Positions 1-5,720 are shown, counted from the stretch's first letter. The stretch is DNA of 12,584 nucleotides from Verrucomicrobiota bacterium (GCA_022709995.1 JAKLHU010000018.1:1-12584); one strand, 5' to 3'. Notes: a model not told the origin generated them from the letters alone. Program-made: numbers and translations.

Positions 1-185
1 AGCCGGGCTTTCAGCTGGCCGCCGTGACGGCTCAGCCTATCCAGCAGCGGTTCGTAAAAGTCCGGATGAGCATAGTTCGGGCAGTCATGGAATGACGCCA
101 TGGCGTCGTCGAAGTGATGATCGGCCAGGAATTGTTTTTCGGTGGGGTTGAGTGCGAAAGCGGCCGCGAATTCGTCTAACGTCAT
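1..185 (-). CDS. Hypothetical protein, 5' part only (cut by window edge)
   Basis: An open frame on the minus strand starts with ATG at 185-183 and stays open to base 1, giving 61 complete codons; the rest lies outside the window. An AGGAG ribosome binding site (196-192) sits 6 bases before the ATG, which supports both the gene and this start. The visible part begins MTLDEFAAAFALNPTEKQFL and continues with a His/Asp/Phe-rich stretch (ADHHFDDAMASFHD), then a Leu/Arg-rich helix-like segment. There is no signal peptide or membrane segment in the visible part. I do not recognise a family, so the function is unknown. It is transcribed away from the candidate small RNA at 287-494. Confidence 0.6.
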   Translation of the reverse strand, partial: MTLDEFAAAFALNPTEKQFLADHHFDDAMASFHDCPNYAHPDFYEPLLDRLSRHGGQLKAR

Positions 186-271
186 GTCCGACTCCTGGTT
201 GTCTGGTCGGTGCGGAGGAGTTGTCGTCGCCGCGTCTCGGGCGATGACCTCAAGGGGCGAGTTTGGACAAA

Positions 272-280
272 TGGTATAAT
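272..280 (+). promoter_or_regulatory. Extended -10 promoter (TGGTATAAT)
   Basis: TGG followed by a perfect TATAAT (275-280) is a textbook extended -10 element for the housekeeping sigma factor. No good -35 box lies 16-18 bases upstream, as is common for extended -10 promoters. It stands out in GC-rich surroundings and has no coding region downstream before the IS, so the expected transcript, starting near 286-288, would be non-coding. Confidence 0.5.
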
Positions 281-286
281 TTACAT

Positions 287-494
287 GGGGGCAGCCAGCC
301 TGCAAATGGTTTGGTCGTCGCCGGAGCCGGTCGGCAGTCCCAAAGAATCAGAAGTCGACTTTTCCCTTGTCGCGCCCGTCCGGTTTGCAAAAAAGCTTTC
401 CGGGCGTAAGGTATCATGTCGCCCTGTGGGGTTGCACCTGTAAGCTGCTTGGCTTGTAAGGTTGTGCACCGCTTTGGGCGACTTTTTTGTTTTT
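287..494 (+). ncRNA. Candidate structured small RNA
   Basis: About 200 bases lie between the extended -10 element at 272-280 and a T-rich tract at 483-494. Strong pairings are visible: CGCCCG (373-378) with CGGGCG (401-406), and a long imperfect hairpin from 418 to 482. That hairpin is closed by GTCGCCC/GGGCGAC (7 bp), continues through GTGG with CCGC (including a G-U pair), and is tipped by AAGC/GCTT (442-445/452-455). No convincing reading frame fits. The layout of promoter, structured body and intrinsic terminator is that of an independent small RNA. I do not see the diagnostic cores of SRP RNA, tmRNA, RNase P or tRNA. Alternatively it is a leader or decaying sequence next to the IS. No function can be assigned. 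Confidence 0.35.
418..494 (+). terminator. Intrinsic terminator-like hairpin with T-run
   Basis: GTCGCCC (418-424) pairs exactly with GGGCGAC (476-482), followed at once by TTTTTT, G, TTTTT. The interior folds further, so the whole forms a long hairpin rather than a compact terminator. The stem joined to the T-run supports transcription termination on the plus strand, ending the candidate small RNA before the IS. Confidence 0.5.
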
Positions 495-541
495 AGGATG
501 GGACACGGGCTCAGGACTGGTTCAACGGTCGGCTTCGCCGC

Positions 542-2023
542 TCAAGTCGTATTGAATTCGAAGCGCCAGGTCCGTATGTCTATTTCACTCAACGGGATCA
601 TGAGCAGGTAGCGTTTGAGTTTGGCCAGCACGTTTTTAATGGTGCCGTACCATTCCAGCATCCGCCCGCGGATCGGGTGCCGGATGCGGTCCGGATTCTG
701 GTGCTGCTGCAGCCGGCGAAACAGGCTGCTGTGCAGGATGAGTTCCAAGATGAGGTGGGCGATTTGCACCATGTGGTAGTAGTTGAGTCCCGCGTGTCCC
801 GTTGTGCCGAACGCCTCTTCCAGTCCAAGCCCGTGACATTTCTGCACTTTGAATGATTCTTCGATTTGCCAGCGTGGTCGACTGATCCGGTCGAGCACCT
901 GTGTGACCTTCCTTTCGTTGAGAAAAATGGTTGTCGCATAGACGGATCTTTCCGTCTCTTTCTTGTCATTGACCTTGGCCATCGCCAGGACGTTCAGGTC
1001 CACTTCCGTTTTCCCGAACGTGTGCTTCACGTGATTGGTCCATGTCACCTTGCGCCTCCGCCGATCCACGGGGTCGTCGTCTTCGAGCCGGTTCCTGGGG
1101 TCGGCGGCCATTCTCCGATCGGCCTCCGCCAGGAAGGCCGGGGTCTTGTCATTGACCGTCACCGACAGCCCCCAGCGGTTTTCCCGGACCAGGTTGACGA
1201 TGTCCTCGCAGAGGTAGAGGCCGTCGAGCAGGATGATGATCGGCAGCCGGGGATGGCTTGCCTTCAGCCGGGGCAGCAGTCTCTTGGCCGCTTCGAGCTC
1301 GCAGTCCTGCTTGACGTAATCCTTGCCCTTGGGGTTTTCGATGAATTCGGTCATCAGGGGGATCCGGATGCCGTCCGGGCAGACGATTTGCGCCTCCAAC
1401 GCCATCAGCATATAGTCGACCGTGCCATCGGCATGCGTCCGGCGGGTGGAATGCGGCAGTTCCCGGCGCGACGTGTGGTAATGGACGCCGTCAATGGCGA
1501 CGAGAAAGCATTTCCCCCCGGTGACCGCCGGGTCGGTCCGCATGTCGTCCAGGATCTTGTTGCGGATGGCCCGGTCCACCATCTTGGCGCGCACTTCCGC
1601 TAGCTCCATGGGGTCAAGCCTCTCCATGGAATACTTCAGGGTGTCCGAATGCGGCAGCCTCTCCAGGCTGCAGCCGCTCAGCCGGTTGACGTTGTCCAGA
1701 AAGACCCGTTCGTCCTGTTCATAGTCGGTGTCGCGATTGGCGTCGTTGGCCATCAGCCGCGCCAGGAGGCACAGCCAGGCAACGCCGCGCATGGGGTAGA
1801 CGATGCGGTCCTGCCGCCGGAAATCATCGATGTCGTCCAGGTACCGGTTGAAGCCGGGGAAAAAGGCCTCTACGGCTCGGATGAGGTCTCCGTGGTTGAT
1901 GCCAGGATCGCGTTCCTGCGCTTTGCGGCCCGGGCGCGCGGCACGTGGAGCCGGATCACCCTTTCCGCCAGCTCGTCGATTTCTTTCATCAGCTTCTTGA
2001 TGCGCTTGTATTCGTTTGTCCAT
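542..2023 (-). CDS. IS4-like DDE transposase
   Basis: This transposase cuts and rejoins DNA at the IS ends. From the ATG at 2023-2021 (493 residues), the first DDE aspartate is D178 (VAIDGVHYH), the second is D267 (IILLDGLYL), and the glutamate is E388 in RWQIEESFKVQK. This last stretch fits the IS4 signature R-x3-E-x6-K (K395), although the usual Tyr three residues before the Arg is Ser here. The clearly conserved protein begins near GDLIRAVEAFFPGF, after the stop of the upstream gene. The only in-frame ATGs are 2023, with GAGG 7 bases upstream but inside the accessory gene, and 1792, which would lose conserved sequence. The frame is -1 relative to the accessory gene, so translation may use the overlapping ATG or a -1 frameshift. 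The first ~45 residues are Arg/Pro-rich and may be only a by-product of overlap. No frameshift or stop interrupts the catalytic part. Confidence 0.85.
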   Translation of the reverse strand: MDKRIQAHQEADERNRRAGGKGDPAPRAARPGRKAQERDPGINHGDLIRAVEAFFPGFNRYLDDIDDFRRQDRIVYPMRGVAWLCLLARLMANDANRDTDYEQDERVFLDNVNRLSGCSLERLPHSDTLKYSMERLDPMELAEVRAKMVDRAIRNKILDDMRTDPAVTGGKCFLVAIDGVHYHTSRRELPHSTRRTHADGTVDYMLMALEAQIVCPDGIRIPLMTEFIENPKGKDYVKQDCELEAAKRLLPRLKASHPRLPIIILLDGLYLCEDIVNLVRENRWGLSVTVNDKTPAFLAEADRRMAADPRNRLEDDDPVDRRRRKVTWTNHVKHTFGKTEVDLNVLAMAKVNDKKETERSVYATTIFLNERKVTQVLDRISRPRWQIEESFKVQKCHGLGLEEAFGTTGHAGLNYYHMVQIAHLILELILHSSLFRRLQQHQNPDRIRHPIRGRMLEWYGTIKNVLAKLKRYLLMIPLSEIDIRTWRFEFNTT

Positions 2024-2265
2024 TGCTCGACCTCGTCGGCCAGGCCGACTGGTATGTAGATGGCCTTGGTCTTGCCGGCGACCTTGCTGGTGACGGCATA
2101 AGCCGAATGCGGCTCGCCCCCGTTGGCGCAGGCGCAGGCCGGGTTGCCGCAGCGGCGCCGCTTGCGGACAAACGTGCCGGACAGGAACAGCCCGGCCTTT
2201 CCCAAGGCTCGGATTTTTGCATGCATCCGGGCCTTGAGCGTGTCGACCGATTCGGGCATTTCCAT
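1870..2265 (-). CDS. DUF6788-family IS accessory protein
   Basis: This small protein (131 residues from 2265) carries the typical DUF6788 core: GTFVRKRRRCGNPACACANG, then GEPHSAYAVTSKVAGKTKAI and YIP. The Cys-containing motif CGNPACAC could bind metal, and a charged helix (EQWTNEYKRIKKLMKEIDEL) follows. Members are often found just upstream of transposases; their role is unknown. Three ATGs compete (2292, 2271, 2265). AAGGAG (2279-2274) is 8 bases before the 2265 ATG but only 2 before 2271 and downstream of 2292, so 2265 is the best start. The gene ends with TAG at 1872-1870, inside the start region of the transposase, whose frame is -1 relative to it. The promoter is at 2327-2356. Confidence 0.75.
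   Translation of the reverse strand: MEMPESVDTLKARMHAKIRALGKAGLFLSGTFVRKRRRCGNPACACANGGEPHSAYAVTSKVAGKTKAIYIPVGLADEVEQWTNEYKRIKKLMKEIDELAERVIRLHVPRARAAKRRNAILASTTETSSEP
2031..2034 (-). promoter_or_regulatory. Possible ribosome binding site for transposase start
   Basis: GAGG on the minus strand (2034-2031) lies 7 bases before the ATG at 2023 that opens the transposase frame inside the accessory gene. It supports internal initiation, but such a short match occurs often by chance in GC-rich coding DNA. Confidence 0.3.
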
Positions 2266-2307
2266 GGCCATGACTCCTTGTTGACAACGCAACCCGTTGA
2301 TAATAAA

Positions 2308-2422
2308 CCGTATAAGTACGGCTCAGATAATATACCTTGCAAGGCAGGGATTTCAATGTGTTGCGATAAAAAAAACCAAAAAATCAAGGGCGGGAAAATA
2401 AGACGTATAATTACGGCTCAAA
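2308..2422. repeat. Direct repeat pair CGTATAAkTACGGCTCArA
   Basis: Two 19-base copies, 2309-2327 and 2404-2422, match at 17 of 19 positions and lie 95 bases apart in the same orientation. Each contains an inverted core: CCGTA/TACGG in the first and CGTA/TACG in the second. They flank the IS promoter. They could be transposase or repressor binding sites near the IS end, or the footprint of an earlier insertion. They are not arranged as terminal inverted repeats of the element. Confidence 0.5.
2327..2356 (-). promoter_or_regulatory. IS promoter, sigma-70 type
   Basis: On the minus strand TTGAAA (2356-2351) is followed 16 bases later by TATATT (2334-2329), or 18 bases later by TATTAT (2332-2327). 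Both are close to consensus and point at the DUF6788-type gene starting at 2265. The palindrome CCGTA-TAAG-TACGG (2308-2321) sits just after the -10 box, at about the transcription start, a place where an operator or attenuating hairpin could act. Confidence 0.5.
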
Positions 2423-2444
2423 AACCTGAAGCCCGATGGCAAAA

Positions 2445-2482
2445 TAATGGCCTTTGCGAACTATTCGTCGCAAAGGCCATTG
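2445..2482. repeat. Perfect 13-14 bp stem hairpin
   Basis: AATGGCCTTTGCG (2446-2458) is the exact reverse complement of CGCAAAGGCCATT (2469-2481). An inner A-T pair makes the stem 14 bp around an 8-base loop (ACTATTCG). No strong T-run follows on either strand, only ATTATTTTGCC on the minus strand, so it is a weak terminator at best. It lies between the IS region and the palindromic element at 2532-2674 and has no gene beside it. Confidence 0.7.
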
Positions 2483-2531
2483 AAATCACGCATGCTTTTA
2501 GCGCGAACTATTTCTCATTCTTTGTTACTGA

Positions 2532-2674
2532 GATAATCCGTAATCGGTCACCCATTGATAACTGGCGGCTGAGGGGAATTGGCGTGATCAAGTAGGCGCC
2601 TCAGGCCCTGAGGCGCCCAAGCGTTGACTCCTCTATAGCTCAGTTATCAATCGAGGACCGATTACGATAATCCG
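2532..2674. repeat. MITE-like palindromic element with flanking direct repeats
   Basis: Arms 2539-2564 and 2641-2666 are inverted copies of 26 bases, matching at 22. CGTAATCGGTC and ATTGATAACTG are exact; the four bases between them differ. The middle holds a near-perfect palindrome (2595-2617): GGCGCCTCAGG, one base, CCTGAGGCGCC. GATAATCCG occurs at both outer edges (2532-2540 and 2666-2674) in direct orientation, overlapping the arm ends by one or two bases, as a target-site duplication might. There is no reading frame inside. The layout suggests a non-autonomous transposon or REP-like cruciform element. It lies just upstream of the aminotransferase operon and could also affect its transcription. 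Confidence 0.7.
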
Positions 2675-2696
2675 CGCATCCGGCAAGGGGCGGCGA

Positions 2697-2725
2697 TTGC
2701 AGGGCGGGCCGCCAGCGGCTACAGT
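2697..2725 (+). promoter_or_regulatory. Possible promoter of aminotransferase-hydrolase operon
   Basis: TTGCAG (2697-2702) and TACAGT (2720-2725) are 17 bases apart and lie about 70 bases before the aminotransferase start. Both match consensus only partly. It is offered as the best candidate in the stretch between the palindromic element and the gene. Confidence 0.25.
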
Positions 2726-2785
2726 ATAGGCAAAGGCAAAACTGATGCTGCGACGTTCCGGTTTTGACCATGGCGTTCCCAAGCT

Positions 2786-2791
2786 AAGGAG
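2786..2791 (+). promoter_or_regulatory. Ribosome binding site AAGGAG fixing the aminotransferase start
   Basis: AAGGAG is directly followed by one ATG (2792, spacing 0) and by another 6 bases away (2798). Normal spacing selects ATG 2798 as the start, trimming two residues from the longest frame. Confidence 0.7.
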
Positions 2792-2797
2792 ATGGCA

Positions 2798-4060
2798 ATG
2801 AGCACGACGGACTGCAAGTATGGCATGGAAGAAGTCATGGAACTCCTCGACGTCTTCAATGTCTCCCCCTCGACCGCCGCGAAAATCCGCTGCCTGTTGA
2901 CGGAAGACCCCGACGGCCCCAATGGCGGCGTGTTTTTCCGCTACTACAACCCGCGCAGCAAGACGGTTGAGCTGGAGAAGCGTTTCGCGGCCCATGTCGG
3001 CGTCAAGCATGTCCTGGCCGTCAATTCCGGCACCAGCGCTTTGATTGCGGCCCTGGTCGCGGCCGGCATCGGTCCGGGGGATGAAGTCATCGTGCCGGCC
3101 TACACGTTTTTCGCCACGGCGTCGGCCGTCGTGGTGGCCAAGGCGATTCCCGTCATTGCGGAGATTGACGAGACGCTGACGATATCCCCGGACGCGGTCG
3201 AGCGTCTGATAACGCCGCGGACGAAGGCGATCATTCCGGTCCACATGCTCGGGTTGCCGGCGCGCATGGACGCGTTGTGCGCGCTGGCGAAGAAGCACCG
3301 CCTGGTGGTGATTGAGGACACCGCCCAGGCCTGCGGCGGCACGTTCCAGGGGCGCCATCTGGGCACGTGGGGCGACTTTGGCTGCATCAGCTTCGACGCC
3401 TACAAGATCATGGGGACGGGCGAAGGCGGGGTGCTGATGACCAATGATGATTTCTACTACACCCGTGCGCAGAGCTACCACGACACCGCCGCCTGCTGGC
3501 GACCGGAACGTTTCGGCCGGGAACGCATGCCCGGCGAACTGTTCTGCGGCGAGAATTACCGTATGAACGAACTGTCGGCCGCCGTCGGTCTGGCCCAGCT
3601 GCGGCGTCTGGACTGGACTATCGCCCGGATGCGGGAGCGTTATCACCAGATCCGGAACAGCTTGTCCCTGCCGGCGGGAATCAAATGGCTCGAACCGGCT
3701 GATCCCACTGGCGTCTGCGGCTCTTCCCTGGCGATGCTGTTTGACGAGGAAGACCATGCGGTGCGGGCCCAGAAGGCGCGGCTGGTCGGCGGCAATGCCT
3801 TGAATGACACCCGCGGGGTCCGCGATTGGCACCTGGCATGGAACTGGGAACACATCCTGGAGGAAAAAAGCGCGACAGCGGAGGGATGTCCATTCCATTG
3901 TCCATTCGTTAAGGAACGGCCGCACTATACCGTTGATTCCTGGCCTCGGAGCCGTGCCATCATGCGGCGACTGGGGTTGATCACCATCACCCCGCAGATG
4001 ACCGAGCAAGCCGCCAAAGACCTGGTGGAGAATGTGCAGAAGGGCTTGGCCGTATGCTGA
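2798..4060 (+). CDS. DegT/DnrJ/EryC1/StrS-family PLP aminotransferase
   Basis: This 420-residue protein belongs to the sugar aminotransferase family, which transfers an amino group to keto-sugars, usually nucleotide-linked, with pyridoxal phosphate. Fold-type I landmarks are in order: NSGTSAL (N76-L82) for phosphate binding, DEVIVPAYTFFATA, EDTAQACGG with the cofactor aspartate D174, and SFDAYKIMGTGEGG with the Schiff-base lysine K203, then NYRMNELSAAVGLAQL. The length fits the family. The C-terminal domain (RDWHLAWNWEHILEEKS and the Cys/His patch CPFHCPF) is less familiar and may shape substrate choice. There is no signal peptide, so it is cytoplasmic. The start at 2798 is set by AAGGAG. The stop overlaps the next gene's start (ATGCTGA), indicating coupled translation with the hydrolase. 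The substrate is unknown; a catabolic or regulatory relative of the family is possible. Confidence 0.9.
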   Translation: MSTTDCKYGMEEVMELLDVFNVSPSTAAKIRCLLTEDPDGPNGGVFFRYYNPRSKTVELEKRFAAHVGVKHVLAVNSGTSALIAALVAAGIGPGDEVIVPAYTFFATASAVVVAKAIPVIAEIDETLTISPDAVERLITPRTKAIIPVHMLGLPARMDALCALAKKHRLVVIEDTAQACGGTFQGRHLGTWGDFGCISFDAYKIMGTGEGGVLMTNDDFYYTRAQSYHDTAACWRPERFGRERMPGELFCGENYRMNELSAAVGLAQLRRLDWTIARMRERYHQIRNSLSLPAGIKWLEPADPTGVCGSSLAMLFDEEDHAVRAQKARLVGGNALNDTRGVRDWHLAWNWEHILEEKSATAEGCPFHCPFVKERPHYTVDSWPRSRAIMRRLGLITITPQMTEQAAKDLVENVQKGLAVC

Positions 4061-4857
4061 AAGAACTCCAGGTCGAGACCAATCCGGCCCTGGACAATGC
4101 CGCCGGGGTGGTGCCGCGAGGACTTTTGCGGCTGGAATATGGCAGCCCGGGCTGTCCCCGGGACCGCGATTGGGCTCTGGTCTATCCAACGGCGCCGGCC
4201 GGCCTCGGAGTTGTCGTCATTCATGGGCATGGCAGCACCGGCGACCAGCTCTACACCCGTCCTGACCTGAAGCACCATGCCGGGTTTCTGCGCTCGCTCG
4301 GGCTCGGCATCCTGACCCCGAACCTGCGGGGAAATGCCTGGATGGCGCCGCCCGCCGGCCAGGATCTGGCCGAACTGATCACTTTCGCCAAAACGACCTA
4401 CGGCTGGCGAAAAGTCATTCTCGCCTCCGGGTCCATGGGCGGAACCAGCAACTTGATTTTTGCGGCCCAGCATCCGGAACTGGCCGATGCGGTGGTGGCG
4501 AACAGCCCCGCGACGGATTTGGCCCGCTACGCCGCGTGGTGCGCCGAACGGCCGTTGTCCATTTGCCAACAGATCGCCGACGCGATCATGACGGCCTATC
4601 ACCACGACGCGGCGTTGCTGGCCCGTCATTCGGCCTGCGCCCTGGCCGACCGGCTGACCATGCCGGTCTGGCTTCGACATGGCGATGCCGATCCCATCAT
4701 CCCCGTCTCCGAATCACGCGCCCTGGCCTCTTGCCTGGCGAACAAGGCGGACTTCAGTTACCGGGAAATCCCGGACGGCGGCCATGACGCGGCCATGCCC
4801 TGCTTTGCCGCAGGCGTGGCCGCCGCCGCCGACGTGCTGTCCGCCGCCGAGTCGTGA
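4054..4857 (+). CDS. Alpha/beta hydrolase (esterase or S9-peptidase-like)
   Basis: This 267-residue protein has an alpha/beta hydrolase fold. VVVIHGHGSTGDQ near residues 50-62 is the HG oxyanion region. SGSMGG holds the likely nucleophile S127, HGDADPIIP the acid D213, and DGGHD the histidine H244. In the nucleophile elbow the usual first Gly of GxSxG is Ser (SGSMG). There is no signal peptide or membrane segment, so it is probably cytoplasmic. Its ATG overlaps the aminotransferase stop by 7 bases, and GAAGGG lies 9 bases upstream, so the two are likely translated together. Likely roles are deacylation of a sugar or another small ester; the substrate is unknown. A 26-base sequence from its 3' end is repeated just past the stop. 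Confidence 0.85.
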   Translation: MLKELQVETNPALDNAAGVVPRGLLRLEYGSPGCPRDRDWALVYPTAPAGLGVVVIHGHGSTGDQLYTRPDLKHHAGFLRSLGLGILTPNLRGNAWMAPPAGQDLAELITFAKTTYGWRKVILASGSMGGTSNLIFAAQHPELADAVVANSPATDLARYAAWCAERPLSICQQIADAIMTAYHHDAALLARHSACALADRLTMPVWLRHGDADPIIPVSESRALASCLANKADFSYREIPDGGHDAAMPCFAAGVAAAADVLSAAES

Positions 4858-4886
4858 GACCCGCCGCCGACGTGCTGTCCGCCGCC
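4823..4886. repeat. 26-bp exact direct repeat across the hydrolase stop
   Basis: The 26 bases at 4823-4848 are repeated exactly at 4861-4886, a 38-base period. The first copy encodes the last residues of the hydrolase (ADVLSAA); the second follows the TGA. Because 38 is not a multiple of 3, the duplication changes the reading of the end: the first copy ends AADVLSAAES, and the second, in its matching frame, would end ADVLSAAHRARPSRVVA. This suggests a slippage or tandem duplication at the gene's 3' end. Confidence 0.75.
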
Positions 4887-4959
4887 CATCGCGCTCGCCC
4901 CAGCCGCGTTGTGGCTTGAGCCGGAAAAGCTGGTGTTTTGGGGTTGTCGTCAAGCGGGC

Positions 4960-4999
4960 AGCCCTGGCTCTTGAGTATAGGGCTCGATTGAACTTTTTG
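4960..4999 (+). terminator. Weak terminator candidate after the hydrolase
   Basis: AGCCCT (4960-4965) pairs with AGGGCT (4979-4984) around a 13-base loop. A TTTTT run follows only 9 bases later. The stem is short and the T-run displaced, so termination is uncertain. It is the only terminator-like site in 4858-5003, which otherwise shows nothing beyond the direct repeat. Confidence 0.25.
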
Positions 5000-5003
5000 C
5001 GGA

Positions 5004-5212
5004 TGCAATAATCCAATGGGATATTTGTCCCATTGTCCTATCCACCGTCCCATACGTCTTATATGTCTTATAGGTCCCATATTCTTCACTTATGCGTAGT
5101 ACAGGCTGGAAACATGGGACTTATAGGACGGCGAAATAGGACGTATGGGACGTATGAGACGTATGGGAAGGCACATAGGACAATGGGACGAATAGGCACT
5201 GGCGTTATTGCA
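5004..5212. repeat. Large inverted element made of 9-base TATGGGAC-type repeats
   Basis: The right arm (about 5114-5194) carries tandem 9-base units (TATGGGACG, TATGAGACG, TATGGGAAG). The left arm (about 5022-5090) carries the same units on the opposite strand. Pairing is exact over 15 bp (GTCCCATTGTCCTAT with ATAGGACAATGGGAC). Further in, most differences are A/G, which become G-U pairs in RNA. Outer arms TGCAATAA (5004-5011) and TTATTGCA (5205-5212) are exact inverses and may mark the ends. An alternative 8-bp hairpin, CAATGGGA (5014-5021) with TCCCATTG (5028-5035), competes with the long stem. The central loop is about 5091-5113. No protein is supported inside. Similar short-unit runs are known from Lentisphaerae and planctomycete-type genomes (from memory). 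It may be a non-autonomous repeat family. Confidence 0.7.
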
Positions 5213-5720
5213 GTCGCCGAAAGCCAAACCCTACGTACGGCAGGCTGAAGCGGATGTGGGTCGTCACACGCTGCCGACCGGGCTGGACAACGCGACTCCG
5301 GCAGTGGCCGGGACCGGCGTCGGGAATGGCATGGACAGCCTTCCGGCTAAAACGGAAAGGCAGCCGGGACTGGCGATCCGCGGTTGCGTTTGCCGTTATC
5401 CGGCAGCGTATTGGGCCGTCTTGGCCGGGCAATCAGTGACATGGCGTCTCGAAGTCGGATCTCCCCCGCCGCTGCGGCTGGAGTTTTTCCGGCTCTGCCG
5501 CCCGTGCCAGCGCCCGGCCGGGAGTCATGGAAAACTCTCTTTGCCGGGAAAACACGCCATGGCCGCATTAGGAAAGAGAGCATTGCGGGGCATATTATCT
5601 CCTGTCGGTGTCCCGGGTGTCCCTGATTGGGGCGCCGGCGGTAGTTTTTCCGGTATGGTCATCATGTCTTGCCCGGGTTTTCGCCGGCTCTGTCCGGCCG
5701 TCACGATGGGGGTTGTCGCC
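5213..5720. other. 508-base gap without a convincing gene
   Basis: The frame of the large downstream gene stays open through this stretch back to an ATG at 5208 inside the inverted element. The translation is compositionally poor (Arg/Pro/Gly-rich, no domain, several Cys), and a signal peptide begins only at 5721. I therefore treat it as a leader or non-coding DNA. An imperfect inverted repeat near 5480-5535 (GAGTTTTTCC against GGAAAACTC) surrounds a GC-rich palindrome (CCCGGCCGGG). An AT-rich CATATTAT (5591-5598) could be a -10 box for the downstream gene, but no good -35 is visible. Confidence 0.5.

Larger units (their letters stand above)
542..2356 (-). mobile_element. Insertion sequence, two-gene IS4/ISNCY-like type
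   Basis: Minimal span of an insertion sequence on the minus strand, from its promoter (-35 at 2356) to the transposase stop (542). It carries a DUF6788-type small protein followed by a DDE transposase in an overlapping frame, an arrangement seen in IS elements with a short accessory gene. Both frames appear intact, so the element may be active. I searched about 480-541 and 2280-2460 for terminal inverted repeats. The best match (CGGGCTCAGG near 507-516 against CCTGAAGCCCG at 2425-2435) needs a gap and is not convincing. The true ends and the target duplication are therefore not defined. Confidence 0.75.

Noticed and set aside
287..494. Known RNA such as SRP RNA, tmRNA or 6S RNA
   Set aside because: The SRP GGAAG-type core is absent, there is no tRNA-like end or tag frame, and the 5' and 3' ends do not pair as in 6S RNA.
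866..1603. 245-residue plus-strand frame opposite the transposase
   Set aside because: The minus strand carries the DDE residues and the IS4 signature in order, so the plus frame is a shadow.
500..2440. Terminal inverted repeats of the IS (CGGGCTCAGG against CCTGAAGCCCG)
   Set aside because: The match needs a gap within about 11 bases and is not accompanied by a target duplication, so it cannot define the ends.
2633..4189. 518-residue minus-strand frame opposite the aminotransferase
   Set aside because: The plus strand encodes a full aminotransferase with all cofactor motifs; the opposite frame is a GC-rich shadow with no domain.
5022..5194. CRISPR-like array in the 9-base repeat region
   Set aside because: The units are 9 bases long, directly adjacent and inverted between arms; there are no spacers and no cas genes.
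5384..5626. 80-residue plus-strand frame in the gap before the secreted protein
   Set aside because: There is no good ribosome binding site or recognisable family; Ala/Pro/Arg-rich composition is typical of chance frames in GC-rich DNA.
5208..5720. N-terminal extension of the large secreted protein from ATG 5208
   Set aside because: The extra 171 residues have no domain, start inside a repeat element, and would bury the signal peptide that begins at 5721.
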